64,000 bases of DNA from Marivirga tractuosa DSM 4126 (lineage in GTDB: Bacteria; Bacteroidota; Bacteroidia; Cytophagales; Cyclobacteriaceae). The position numbers and the translations under genes were made by a program. The notes below the pieces were generated by a model, which saw only the letters and a program-made list of their open reading frames with translations, was not told the origin of the DNA and searched no databases. Location of the stretch: contig NC_014759.1 of assembly GCF_000183425.1 (NCBI RefSeq), positions 558,001-622,000 of the forward strand, read 5' to 3'. The number at the start of each line of letters is the position of its first letter. Within the stretch, counting starts at the first letter, position 1. Below, in pieces: positions 23,995 to 32,281 of the stretch.

Positions 23995-24081
23995 ATGATG
24001 ATCATGTCCGTATTATTAAGTGTGGCAATTACATTCTACATCCTCATAGTAACAGGAAAAATCAAAAGAATAGAAAAGTGA
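23995..24081 (+). CDS. Possible 28-residue single-helix membrane protein
   Basis: A short frame from ATG at 23995 to TGA at 24079-24081 encodes MMIMSVLLSVAITFYILI then VTGKIKRIEK: one hydrophobic helix with a positively charged C-terminal tail, as in known bacterial small membrane proteins. It starts 25 bp after a terminator hairpin and ends 10 bp before the convergent gene. No ribosome-binding site is evident, which is normal for this phylum. It may also be chance. Confidence 0.35.
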   Translation: MMIMSVLLSVAITFYILIVTGKIKRIEK

Positions 24082-24090
24082 AAAAGCCTC

Positions 24091-24510
24091 CTACGATCTT
24101 TTTCTAATTGGCTCTAAAATAATCCTAAGCAGTAGCACTGCAATCAGAATCGTTACTAAGGCTAAGGATTTCTCAAATATTGATGCCGCCAATATATTTC
24201 CTAGCGTATTTAGCAGAAACATGAAAAAGAATAAGCTCAAGCCTATTCTTGATATGATTAACCATATTTTAGACTTAGCCCTATTTCTTAATAAAATCAA
24301 TGAAAAACAGAAGCTTGAAGCCAGGATTGAAACCATCTCCAATTTTATAAATTCATCTGAACTTTTAATTTCCCCACCCCAAGTATATTTCATAAAAAAA
24401 TCGATCTCAAAAAGAGTGAGGGATACAATCAAGATGTGAAACGCAATTAAAAAGCCAATCAATAACTGACTAACTGTTAAGGCCTTTTGAAAAGTAATAA
24501 TTTGTGACAT
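24091..24510 (-). CDS. Four-helix membrane protein, unknown
   Basis: This 139-residue protein has four hydrophobic stretches (about 14-34, 58-75, 84-102, 114-131) and a basic C-terminus (EPIRKRS). No family is recognised. It follows the amidohydrolase gene by 18 bp in the same direction, so both are probably co-transcribed. Confidence 0.65.
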   Translation of the reverse strand: MSQIITFQKALTVSQLLIGFLIAFHILIVSLTLFEIDFFMKYTWGGEIKSSDEFIKLEMVSILASSFCFSLILLRNRAKSKIWLIISRIGLSLFFFMFLLNTLGNILAASIFEKSLALVTILIAVLLLRIILEPIRKRS

Positions 24511-24528
24511 GGCAGTTCTTCCAAAGAT

Positions 24529-25959
24529 TTATTTCAATAGTAAAAATTCAATATAACGGAAGGCTGATGCTAAAAGATTTGATCTTTCTGCTGCTTTCAC
24601 CTCAAATGTATTGAGGGTAGCTCGATTGATCATTCTACCCCCAGAAAAGACAATCTGAGGTTGTTCTAGAGTTGCTAAATTATCAAGAGGATTATCATCG
24701 ACAAGTAACAAATTTGCCACTTTACCCCTTTCAATGGTACCAAAGTCATTTAAGAATTCATGTGTTTTCGATGGATTTATGGTAGCTGTTTTTAAAACTT
24801 GATAATTGCTTAGTCCAGCTTTCTTGTAAAATGCCAGTTCCTGATGAATGGATTTTCCTGGAATGGTCACCCCTATTCCAGCATCAGTACCGCAAACTAT
24901 GTTTACACCAGCTTCGTGCAATTTTTTAATAGCCAATAAATGAAATTCATGTTGATTTTTAATACTGCTTTCAATCGTACTGTCATTTCTTTTTGCACTA
25001 TTCCATCGACTAAATTGTGCTTCACTATCCACCATCCTTATTAATGGATTCATATAATTCAAATCCGATGAATGTAGGATAGAATCATTGATAATCATTT
25101 TATAAATATTGTGATAGACAGTAAGTGTGGGACAAAAGGAAGTTCCTTCAGCTTTTGAGAAATCTATCACTACTTCTTCTAATTTCGCTGAATCCAATTT
25201 GTATTCTAATGGTTGCTGTACTATATCTTCTGCATGCTCAATAGTTTTAATCTGCGAATTAAAATGATAATCATAAGCAACTTTATTACTCGGATGCGCT
25301 GCAATATCCAATCTGCTCAACTTAGCTTGATCTATAACCACGTCAAAATACTCCTGAGGTAATCCATAATAGGTTTTGATGAAATCATAGCCTTTTTCCT
25401 TCGTATCGATAACCACCTCTTTAGCTTCCTCTTCGCTGAAAATTTGCAAATTATCATCCCCCATGAATTCTGAACCCGTCAACTTGGGACCACTAGTAAA
25501 AAAATTAGGACTTAAAATCTCTCCAGATTCAATCAGTTCCTTCATTCTTAAATGCATGGGTTGCCCCCATAGGTTTCGTACTGTGGTGACTCCATTGGCC
25601 AAATACAAACCTAATTCATATTCATCCCAAACATGCACATGCATATCGATCAAGCCAGGCATCAAGTATTGATCTTTACCATCAATGATGGTGTGTTGCT
25701 CTACGCTAATATCACTTGAAATTTCAGTTATCACTCCATCTTCGATTAGCACCATTTTATCAACTAAAATAGTGTCGGAGGACATGGGCACAATATTTAC
25801 ATTTTTTATCAGATAAGAATTTCTTTCCCCTTCAGGATGGTTTGTAATTTTAAGATAACGGGTGTTTCGGTTATCCAATATGAATACAGTCAAAATGAAA
25901 ATTACGATAACTGTAATAAGTACTATAATAGCTTTAGCCGCTATTTTTAAGAGTTTCAT
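24529..25959 (-). CDS. Membrane-anchored amidohydrolase
   Basis: This 476-residue metal-dependent hydrolase has one N-terminal helix (about 7-28) that anchors it with the catalytic domain outside the cytoplasm. The amidohydrolase motifs are GLIDMHVH (first two metal His), AHPSNK, a His in IEHAEDI and the metal Asp in GTDAGIG. The small N-terminal beta domain (LIKNVNIVPM, IDGKDQYLMPG) is also typical. It groups with imidazolonepropionase/prolidase-like amidohydrolases; the substrate is unknown, perhaps a cyclic amide or peptide. Confidence 0.85.
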   Translation of the reverse strand: MKLLKIAAKAIIVLITVIVIFILTVFILDNRNTRYLKITNHPEGERNSYLIKNVNIVPMSSDTILVDKMVLIEDGVITEISSDISVEQHTIIDGKDQYLMPGLIDMHVHVWDEYELGLYLANGVTTVRNLWGQPMHLRMKELIESGEILSPNFFTSGPKLTGSEFMGDDNLQIFSEEEAKEVVIDTKEKGYDFIKTYYGLPQEYFDVVIDQAKLSRLDIAAHPSNKVAYDYHFNSQIKTIEHAEDIVQQPLEYKLDSAKLEEVVIDFSKAEGTSFCPTLTVYHNIYKMIINDSILHSSDLNYMNPLIRMVDSEAQFSRWNSAKRNDSTIESSIKNQHEFHLLAIKKLHEAGVNIVCGTDAGIGVTIPGKSIHQELAFYKKAGLSNYQVLKTATINPSKTHEFLNDFGTIERGKVANLLLVDDNPLDNLATLEQPQIVFSGGRMINRATLNTFEVKAAERSNLLASAFRYIEFLLLK

Positions 25960-26093
25960 TTCTTTAAAAAGTAAAGTCTACTAGAGTTAATACACCAGTA
26001 AATATAGCAGTTTCGGAATAATTTCACTAGAAATCTAAGTGATGTTATTCCATCTTGACCAATTCACTTTATTTAAGCAGAATTTAAATTGTA

Positions 26094-27536
26094 TCACTTT
26101 TTAAATGATACTTCCCTCCCTTTCCAAAATTCATCTTCATCCTGATTAGGCTTACGTACAAATTCATGCTGCCACACTCCCTCTAGATTGTCATTGGAAT
26201 CTATTCTTAAACGAAAATCGGCAAACATGGGCGTCACGGCTATTAGGTGGAGGGAATCCTTTGTACTTGATTTTACAACAACCGGATAGGTTTCTCTTTT
26301 ACGACTTCTTGTAAACTCAATTTCTCCTTCAAACATACCATTTCTAGTGCTTTTTAATGTGAGTTCGGCTTTTTTTCTTTTATCATACAAAGAAGTGACT
26401 ATACCTGTCCATACTCCAGTCAAATACTCACTGTTTGAATTAAGACCTGCTTTTGCGCTTTTGGCATCCAGAAAAATTTGGGCGATGGCGTGTGCTTCTG
26501 CGTCATTAAAGAATACATGTTCACCTGTATTACTCATATAAGCCAATACTATCTCCTCTTCTGGCAAAAGAAGCCAATGCGTTCTGGCGGTGGGCATGCT
26601 TCCATTATGATACCAGACTTCAGTATCAATTTTGCTTGAACTTAGCTCCCAGCCCAATCCATAATAGGTCAACGCTCCATTTTTAAGATGCAATGATTGG
26701 GTCAATGTATCTACTGTTGATTTTTTGAGAAAATCGAAATTGATAAACTGAAGCCCAATTCTGACCAAATCTTCCGCAGTTGACAAATAACCGCCACCAG
26801 CATACATGAATGACCTATTTTCAAAAGGTGCCAATTCTCGGCTTTTTCTTCCTTTAATATAAAATTTACTGATGTCCTCAGAATCATGATTAGGAGAATC
26901 AAATGAAGTATTGTCAGCTCCAAGCTGATTCCAACTGTTATTCATTATTTTTTCAAAAGAAACACCAGCAGCTTTCTCCATTATAGCGCTCAAGAGTACC
27001 CAGCCATAGCTTGAATAGCCATATTCAGTAGCTGGCTCAAAATCCAGTGGATCATCTCGAAAAATGGTTATCGCATCTTGAACTGTTTTGTAGTTTTCAG
27101 TTCTGAACTTAGGATCTGCTTCATTATAATGTCGGATTCCTGAAATGGATCCGGCTAATTGCCGTACTGTAATTTGCTTTGCGGGAGCAGGATAATCAGG
27201 AAAGAAATCCTCAACAGTATTGTCTAAACTTATCAGATTCTCTTCCAGCATCTTTCCTAGGGCTATGGAGGTCAATGGTTTTGCAAGACTAGCCGTTCTA
27301 AACTGAGTTTGGCTCGTAACTGGAACAGCATTTTCCAGATCAGCATAGCCCATTTCTTCATTCCAAATCATTTCACCATCAATCATTACGGCTACTTGCA
27401 GCCCAGGAATCTTAGTTTGCTTTTGATGTTCCTGAATGAGGAATCTCGCTTTGGCAATTGCTTGTTCATATTCTTGTGCTACCAAAGAATAGCTCAATAA
27501 GAAATATGAAATTAATACTGTGATTCTTCTGACCAT
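26094..27536 (-). CDS. Class-C beta-lactamase-family serine hydrolase
   Basis: A signal peptide (about 1-20) is followed by a penicillin-binding-protein-like domain with SLAKPLTS carrying the SxxK nucleophile, YSS in place of the common YxN, and WYHNGSMPTA as the KTG-equivalent HxG motif. A beta-rich C-terminal domain (about 370-480) follows. Such proteins are esterases, D-amino-acid peptidases or wall-modifying enzymes rather than true beta-lactamases. The ATG at 27536 is chosen over a GTG one codon earlier; it overlaps the stop of the preceding gene by one base. It is the last gene of a four-gene operon. Confidence 0.85.
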   Translation of the reverse strand: MVRRITVLISYFLLSYSLVAQEYEQAIAKARFLIQEHQKQTKIPGLQVAVMIDGEMIWNEEMGYADLENAVPVTSQTQFRTASLAKPLTSIALGKMLEENLISLDNTVEDFFPDYPAPAKQITVRQLAGSISGIRHYNEADPKFRTENYKTVQDAITIFRDDPLDFEPATEYGYSSYGWVLLSAIMEKAAGVSFEKIMNNSWNQLGADNTSFDSPNHDSEDISKFYIKGRKSRELAPFENRSFMYAGGGYLSTAEDLVRIGLQFINFDFLKKSTVDTLTQSLHLKNGALTYYGLGWELSSSKIDTEVWYHNGSMPTARTHWLLLPEEEIVLAYMSNTGEHVFFNDAEAHAIAQIFLDAKSAKAGLNSNSEYLTGVWTGIVTSLYDKRKKAELTLKSTRNGMFEGEIEFTRSRKRETYPVVVKSSTKDSLHLIAVTPMFADFRLRIDSNDNLEGVWQHEFVRKPNQDEDEFWKGREVSFKK

Positions 27537-28702
27537 CACTTCGAAACAGATTTATTCTTAATAATGAATTCTTCTCCGTTTCCTTTTAACACTTTTAAGC
27601 TATCAGTACTTATTAGTTCACCAACATGCTTTAGATAGTCACAGTAATTATCAAATAATTCTCTTGGTGTTTTGCCATTTACTGAAGTTAATGTGTCCCC
27701 CAAAACAAAAGGTAAATCTTCAGTAGTTCTATCAACCACCCATTGATTATCATTCAAAACACCTGGAATGAATGGAGCATTAGGATCAATACTGACAGTC
27801 TTTCTTTCAATCAACTGAATTATATTCTTATCATAATTAATAATTACCTCAAAGTGCTTCAAAAACTCATTGCCCAAGAGCGCTTTTCCGTTTGCGGAGA
27901 AATTAACAGGAATACTAGTCTGAAATCCATCAATTTCAACTTCCAACTGTTTTTCAATAAGTGTATCCGCTTTGGCTCCGTAAATTCCAGTAGTTGATCT
28001 GTCGAAAAATAGCTTATCACTTCCTTCAAATTCTTTGGCTAAGGCAATGGGTAATACTAAACCACCATTATAGCCTACATCAAATAGGATATTCTGCGCT
28101 TCCTTTCCACCTATTTTCATACTAATCAATGGCGTTCCAGAAAGCAATGGGTTATCAAATTCAATATTGTAAGCTGATTCTTTAACTTCAAAGGGTTGAT
28201 CTGAAAAATAGATCATCTGATGTTCGTAATCAATTTTCCAGTGGGCTAGCTTCATAATATTAGCTCCAATGATGCCATGCTGCGCTATGCAAGGACTAGC
28301 AGACTGCTCATCATACTCAACTTTTCCAGCTCCGACATTATAAAAAGCCGTTTCTCCAAAAACTAAGGAGTCTATTCTAGTGACCTCAATTTTTCTAGTT
28401 ACTCCAGCTGCGGTAGAATTGGATTTGGTAGTGATGGTTTTCAAGCTGAGCGACTCTGCCAATCCTTTTTCAATTTTGCTATTGAAAGCGCCCGTATCAA
28501 AAATAAATTCTCGCTCGGTGCTATCATCATTTACTTTTGCTTTTACCACAATCAAATCCTTTCTCATTTCAAAAGGGATGGCTTGTACAAACTGCTGACG
28601 CTTTAATTCTCCGCCACTCAATAGCTGTACATTTTTCAAATAACTACAGCTTGTCAACGTACTGGAAAGGATGATGAATACTACGTAAAAAATATTTTTC
28701 AT
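27536..28702 (-). CDS. Retropepsin-like aspartyl protease lipoprotein with PDZ domain
   Basis: A lipoprotein signal (lipobox Cys at about 19, LTSCSYLK) precedes two aspartyl-protease repeats: FDTGAFNS (about 69-76) has the active DTG, while the second copy, LFDVGYNGG, has DVG. A PDZ-like segment (about 310-385: DLPFVLGDTLTSVNGKTP) ends the protein. Similar clan AA proteases occur widely in Bacteroidota. The gene overlaps the upstream membrane-protein gene by 4 bp and the downstream serine hydrolase by 1 bp, so it is within an operon. Confidence 0.8.
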   Translation of the reverse strand: MKNIFYVVFIILSSTLTSCSYLKNVQLLSGGELKRQQFVQAIPFEMRKDLIVVKAKVNDDSTEREFIFDTGAFNSKIEKGLAESLSLKTITTKSNSTAAGVTRKIEVTRIDSLVFGETAFYNVGAGKVEYDEQSASPCIAQHGIIGANIMKLAHWKIDYEHQMIYFSDQPFEVKESAYNIEFDNPLLSGTPLISMKIGGKEAQNILFDVGYNGGLVLPIALAKEFEGSDKLFFDRSTTGIYGAKADTLIEKQLEVEIDGFQTSIPVNFSANGKALLGNEFLKHFEVIINYDKNIIQLIERKTVSIDPNAPFIPGVLNDNQWVVDRTTEDLPFVLGDTLTSVNGKTPRELFDNYCDYLKHVGELISTDSLKVLKGNGEEFIIKNKSVSK

Positions 28703-29370
28703 TTTGTGTTAAATTTTAATTCTGTTTTGTTGGTCCAGTATATTATAAATGGGATTCCGATTAGTGAAGGTAATGCAAAAGCTATAAATGGATTCATGAA
28801 TTCAAATCGCGTTACCATAGTGGAGAAAAAGGCGGTGAAGGTTGCTATGTAGCCTCCCATCATATTTCCTAAATGATAAGTGTACCAATGATAGGCTTTT
28901 TCAGGTTTGGAAATAAATGGTTTCATATTGATGTAACTGAGGTACATTCCCCCTATACCAAAACCTGCAGAAAGCAATACGCCAGGCACATTTACATCTG
29001 GTGTAACCGCATAATAAACGGCCATGCAAACAAATGAAAAGTTGGCTATGAAATTTATTGATCCTGCCAACCAATCAAACCATCTGGCTTCCTGCCCTTT
29101 GTGAAGCTTCTTCAATTTTAATATGCGAACTCCAGCAAAAACACTGTAGTAGCTGATGAAAGCGATTAAAAATAAGAACTTATTGAATTTATAAGAAGCT
29201 ATTGTGATTCCAGTGATAAAGACCACTAACATTGCCACTGAGTATATTTTCCCAGCTTTTTGATGCGTTCCCTTCCCTTTGGTGGAACTTATGGCCACTG
29301 CGCCACTCAATAAAGCAATTGCCCCTGCGCAAATATGCACGAATAATATATTTTGAACTATGTAATTCAT
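28699..29370 (-). CDS. Multi-helix membrane protein, DUF2306-like
   Basis: This 223-residue protein has about seven hydrophobic helices and begins with a His-containing helix (FVHICAGAIALLSGAVAI), with KGKGTHQKAGKIY in the first loop and AYHWYTYHLGNMMGGYIA later. Conserved His residues in helices suggest metal or haem contact. It resembles DUF2306-type membrane proteins, whose function is unknown to me. It starts 4 bp after the outer-membrane barrel gene and overlaps the protease gene by ATGA. Confidence 0.65.
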   Translation of the reverse strand: MNYIVQNILFVHICAGAIALLSGAVAISSTKGKGTHQKAGKIYSVAMLVVFITGITIASYKFNKFLFLIAFISYYSVFAGVRILKLKKLHKGQEARWFDWLAGSINFIANFSFVCMAVYYAVTPDVNVPGVLLSAGFGIGGMYLSYINMKPFISKPEKAYHWYTYHLGNMMGGYIATFTAFFSTMVTRFEFMNPFIAFALPSLIGIPFIIYWTNKTELKFNTK

Positions 29371-29374
29371 ATGA

Positions 29375-30637
29375 TTAACGAGTATTTATGATTCTATTCG
29401 GATAAATAACCAATTGAATGATATTGAATTCAAATTGATCGACTCTTGATATTTCTCCAGTAGGATTTTTGACTTTTTGTAGAGGATAATATCGAAGGTT
29501 TGTGCGTAAGACCCAGGTCTCCAATGGAGATGGAACTATGTCCCAGCCGAAAATTATCCCTGGCGAAATCATTTTTGTTCTGGCTACTTCACTTGTCATC
29601 ACATCATCTTCAAATTCAGCCGCACCCCATCTTTCATAGCTAATACTTGGTCCAATGAAAGGGACAAATCCATTATAATCCCAGAAGAATTTTAACGCTT
29701 CTAATGCCACAGATCGTCTTCGAATTACGTGCTCTAGACCGTAGCTATTTGAATTTGAGCTGTAATCTCTATAGCTAAAACCAATATGAAGCCCCGCATC
29801 ATGAAATAAGTAGCCTAGCCCAAAATCCCAATTAAACTCGCCTTTATGCCGTGGTAAAGACTGCTGCTCACCTTGAGAGAATTGTGGGGCTTGCAAGAAA
29901 TATGCTGCACTCGGTGCGAGACCAACAGAAAAGCTATTTAATTTCCCTTTCCTTCTCAATTCGTCTTCCTTCTTCTTGGTAGATCCATTTTTATAGCCTT
30001 TCTCTTCCTTTAGTGTGGTATCGAAAAACTTTACAATCCCAATTGAAAAGTAATTTTGTGGTAAATGAAATATTTCTCTTTGATTTCGGCTCGTATAGAA
30101 CTCTTTTTTGTTCGTGGGTACCCACATAAGTTCCGCATTGAGTTGCCACCCCTTATAAGCATAGGAAACGCCTGCTAAAGGCGATGCAGTGAAAAATAAA
30201 TCATCTCTGCTCCCCAATTCTTCATGATCCAACTTGAAAACCATCTGGTTAAATGAAACACCAGCATAAGGTCTCAATTTACCAAATTCCATTCTCCATG
30301 GATAGTACCGAGCACTTAAATCTGCTCCTGGTTTAAAAAGGTACTCGGTTTCTTCTGCCACTTTTTTATCCCCCAAATGACCAAGAGGAAGGTTTACATT
30401 GAAATCCCATTTTCCCCAGAAATGCAAGCCTCCTATATTAAACCTAGGAGAAATAAGCGTTGGAAATTTATTGCTCAAACCGTCTGATACAAATTGACCT
30501 TGTGCTGGTACTATCTGTGTATTAAATCCGACATAGGTCTGGGCAAATCTATGCTTGCTTTTTTCCTCCATGTACACTTGTGCATGGAGTAATTCAGTAG
30601 TGAATAAAATAGTAAATGCTAATAGAACCTGCTTCAT
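29375..30637 (-). CDS. Outer-membrane beta-barrel protein, unknown
   Basis: A signal peptide (1-19, cut after LLHA) is followed by about 400 residues of alternating polar and aromatic strands (for example FAQTYVGFNTQIV, YFSIGIVKFFD, FEFNIIQLVIYP). It ends in a strand without a C-terminal Phe. A charged loop (KKKEDELRRKGK) sits in the middle. This is consistent with a beta-barrel of the outer membrane. It is the first gene of the four-gene operon and lies 117 bp downstream of a LytTR regulator gene that may control it. Confidence 0.65.
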   Translation of the reverse strand: MKQVLLAFTILFTTELLHAQVYMEEKSKHRFAQTYVGFNTQIVPAQGQFVSDGLSNKFPTLISPRFNIGGLHFWGKWDFNVNLPLGHLGDKKVAEETEYLFKPGADLSARYYPWRMEFGKLRPYAGVSFNQMVFKLDHEELGSRDDLFFTASPLAGVSYAYKGWQLNAELMWVPTNKKEFYTSRNQREIFHLPQNYFSIGIVKFFDTTLKEEKGYKNGSTKKKEDELRRKGKLNSFSVGLAPSAAYFLQAPQFSQGEQQSLPRHKGEFNWDFGLGYLFHDAGLHIGFSYRDYSSNSNSYGLEHVIRRRSVALEALKFFWDYNGFVPFIGPSISYERWGAAEFEDDVMTSEVARTKMISPGIIFGWDIVPSPLETWVLRTNLRYYPLQKVKNPTGEISRVDQFEFNIIQLVIYPNRIINTR

Positions 30638-30753
30638 TTTTGACTTTTGTGTTTATGAATGATGAAGCAAATATGAATGGTCAAATCAGCATTTGAGCAG
30701 TCTTCAGTACTGTTTGGTATTAATGGGAACGATTAGGTATAAAAGGGATGCAC

Positions 30754-31605
30754 CTATATATGACGATTGATTTTTTCCTTCAATTCAGAAGATTTTGATC
30801 TTGCTACAGGTATGGGATTATTGCTATATCTTAGTATAACTTCAAAGTTTCTAGCGTTACCCTGGACTTTCTGCACCTGAAGGAGATTAATAAGAAAACT
30901 TTTGTGACAATGAAAAAAGGTGTCATTCGGAAGTTGATCTGCTAAGTTCTTTAATCTATTGCGAATGAGCTCTTTCTTGATTTCCTTAGCTTCATTCAAA
31001 TAAAATAATTCCAGGTAATTACCATCTGACTGCGCCCAAAGGATTTCGTTAGTTTTTAACTGCAAAACAAGTTGGCCATTTTCTGCAGTAACGGAATGAA
31101 TAACATCCAAATCTCCATTTTCTGCTTTTACTTTTTGATTCAACTTTTCAGCTTCCTTCAACTGTTTCCTTTGGTAATTGTATTGTTCAAATAATACCAT
31201 AAAAAGAATAGGGAAAGCACTAAATAAAAGTGTTTTGACGAAAACCGTTCTAAATAGCTCCCAGGGACTATGCTCTGTAACATTGATACTGAAAAAGATA
31301 AAGAAGATAGTTAATACGATAAAAACCAGCACCGTAAAGATCAAAAGGATCTCTTTGCCCAAAGTCCAACTATCTTCATCCATCCATTGAGGTGCAATAA
31401 ATTTCAATAGCTTGACTGTAAACCAAACCAATATTGAAGCAATCAAGCCAAAGCCTAATGCAAAAGCTACAACATAATTGAGCGGTAGACTATTAAATCC
31501 CAGCGGTCTAAAAAGCAAAATCAAAAGGAAAGTGAAAATACCAGGAATAAGAATACTTCCCGAATTGAAAATAAAAGGATGCGGTTTTTTAAAGATTGAA
31601 AGCAT
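30754..31605 (-). CDS. Membrane-bound LytTR transcription regulator
   Basis: This 283-residue protein has four membrane helices (about 15-145) joined by a short coiled coil to a LytTR DNA-binding domain (about 175-280: NEILWAQSDGNYLEL, FHCHKSFLINL). It has no receiver or kinase domain, so it probably responds directly through the membrane. Its position suggests it regulates the downstream envelope operon. The 117-bp gap between them may hold its binding site, which I could not pin down. Confidence 0.85.
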   Translation of the reverse strand: MLSIFKKPHPFIFNSGSILIPGIFTFLLILLFRPLGFNSLPLNYVVAFALGFGLIASILVWFTVKLLKFIAPQWMDEDSWTLGKEILLIFTVLVFIVLTIFFIFFSINVTEHSPWELFRTVFVKTLLFSAFPILFMVLFEQYNYQRKQLKEAEKLNQKVKAENGDLDVIHSVTAENGQLVLQLKTNEILWAQSDGNYLELFYLNEAKEIKKELIRNRLKNLADQLPNDTFFHCHKSFLINLLQVQKVQGNARNFEVILRYSNNPIPVARSKSSELKEKINRHI

Positions 31606-31709
31606 AAGGCAAAATTAACATTTGCTTACAAAATGCTTTCAAAAAGATAATATTCTTGAAGATTTATTTATTCCAAAATCTCGAATTAGAAGGAATATCA
31701 GATTTTACC

Positions 31710-31717
31710 TACATTTG
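31710..31717 (+). promoter_or_regulatory. TAnnTTTG promoter box of the DUF1643 gene
   Basis: TACATTTG fits the Bacteroidota -7 consensus and lies 27 bp before the ATG at 31745. It argues against a longer frame starting with TTG at 31622, which would place the start upstream of the promoter. Confidence 0.5.
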
Positions 31718-31744
31718 TTTCTAAGCAATTACTTATATTTCACT

Positions 31745-32281
31745 ATGGATTGGATTTACGAGACTGATAAAACTGGTGAGTACCGCTATTCTTTAGGTAA
31801 AAAAGGAAAAAAGACCTTGATATGTATTGGCGTAAATCCAAGTCAGGCCAAACCTGAACAATATGATGGAACAGTATCTTCAGTGGAAAGAATAGCAAGT
31901 CACAATCAATTTGATAGTTGGATTATGCTGAATATCTATCCTCAAAGAAGTGCGGATCCAAAACTGCTTCATTACAAAATTGAAAAGAAATACCATGAAG
32001 AGAATTTGGAGGTAATTGAGTCTTTTCTTGAGGAGGACGAAGTAGTTATATGGGCTGCTTGGGGAAATCTGATTGACACAAGACCATTTTTAAAGCACTG
32101 TTTATCAGATATTTTTAACATGAGCCAATTTTATGAATGTCAATGGCTATCTGCTGGTAAACCATTGAAAGCAGGACACCCAAGGCATCCTTTGTATCTA
32201 AAAAAGACTACCATCTTATCCGAATTCGATATGGAGCACTATATGGAAACGGTCATTCAACCTGAGGATGATATATCTTAG
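31745..32281 (+). CDS. DUF1643 family protein
   Basis: This 178-residue protein begins YRYSLGKKGKKTLICIGVNPS and carries a conserved NxYPQRS and a WAAWGNLID segment, the pattern of DUF1643. The family's biochemical role is not established; members often neighbour mobile or nucleotide-related genes. The ATG is supported by a promoter box just upstream and by the usual family length of about 160-180 residues. Its last 29 bp overlap the convergent penicillin-acylase gene. Confidence 0.85.
   Translation: MDWIYETDKTGEYRYSLGKKGKKTLICIGVNPSQAKPEQYDGTVSSVERIASHNQFDSWIMLNIYPQRSADPKLLHYKIEKKYHEENLEVIESFLEEDEVVIWAAWGNLIDTRPFLKHCLSDIFNMSQFYECQWLSAGKPLKAGHPRHPLYLKKTTILSEFDMEHYMETVIQPEDDIS

Noticed and set aside
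31622..31744. N-terminal extension of the DUF1643 protein from a TTG
   Set aside because: It would cross the TACATTTG promoter box and adds residues that do not fit the family length.
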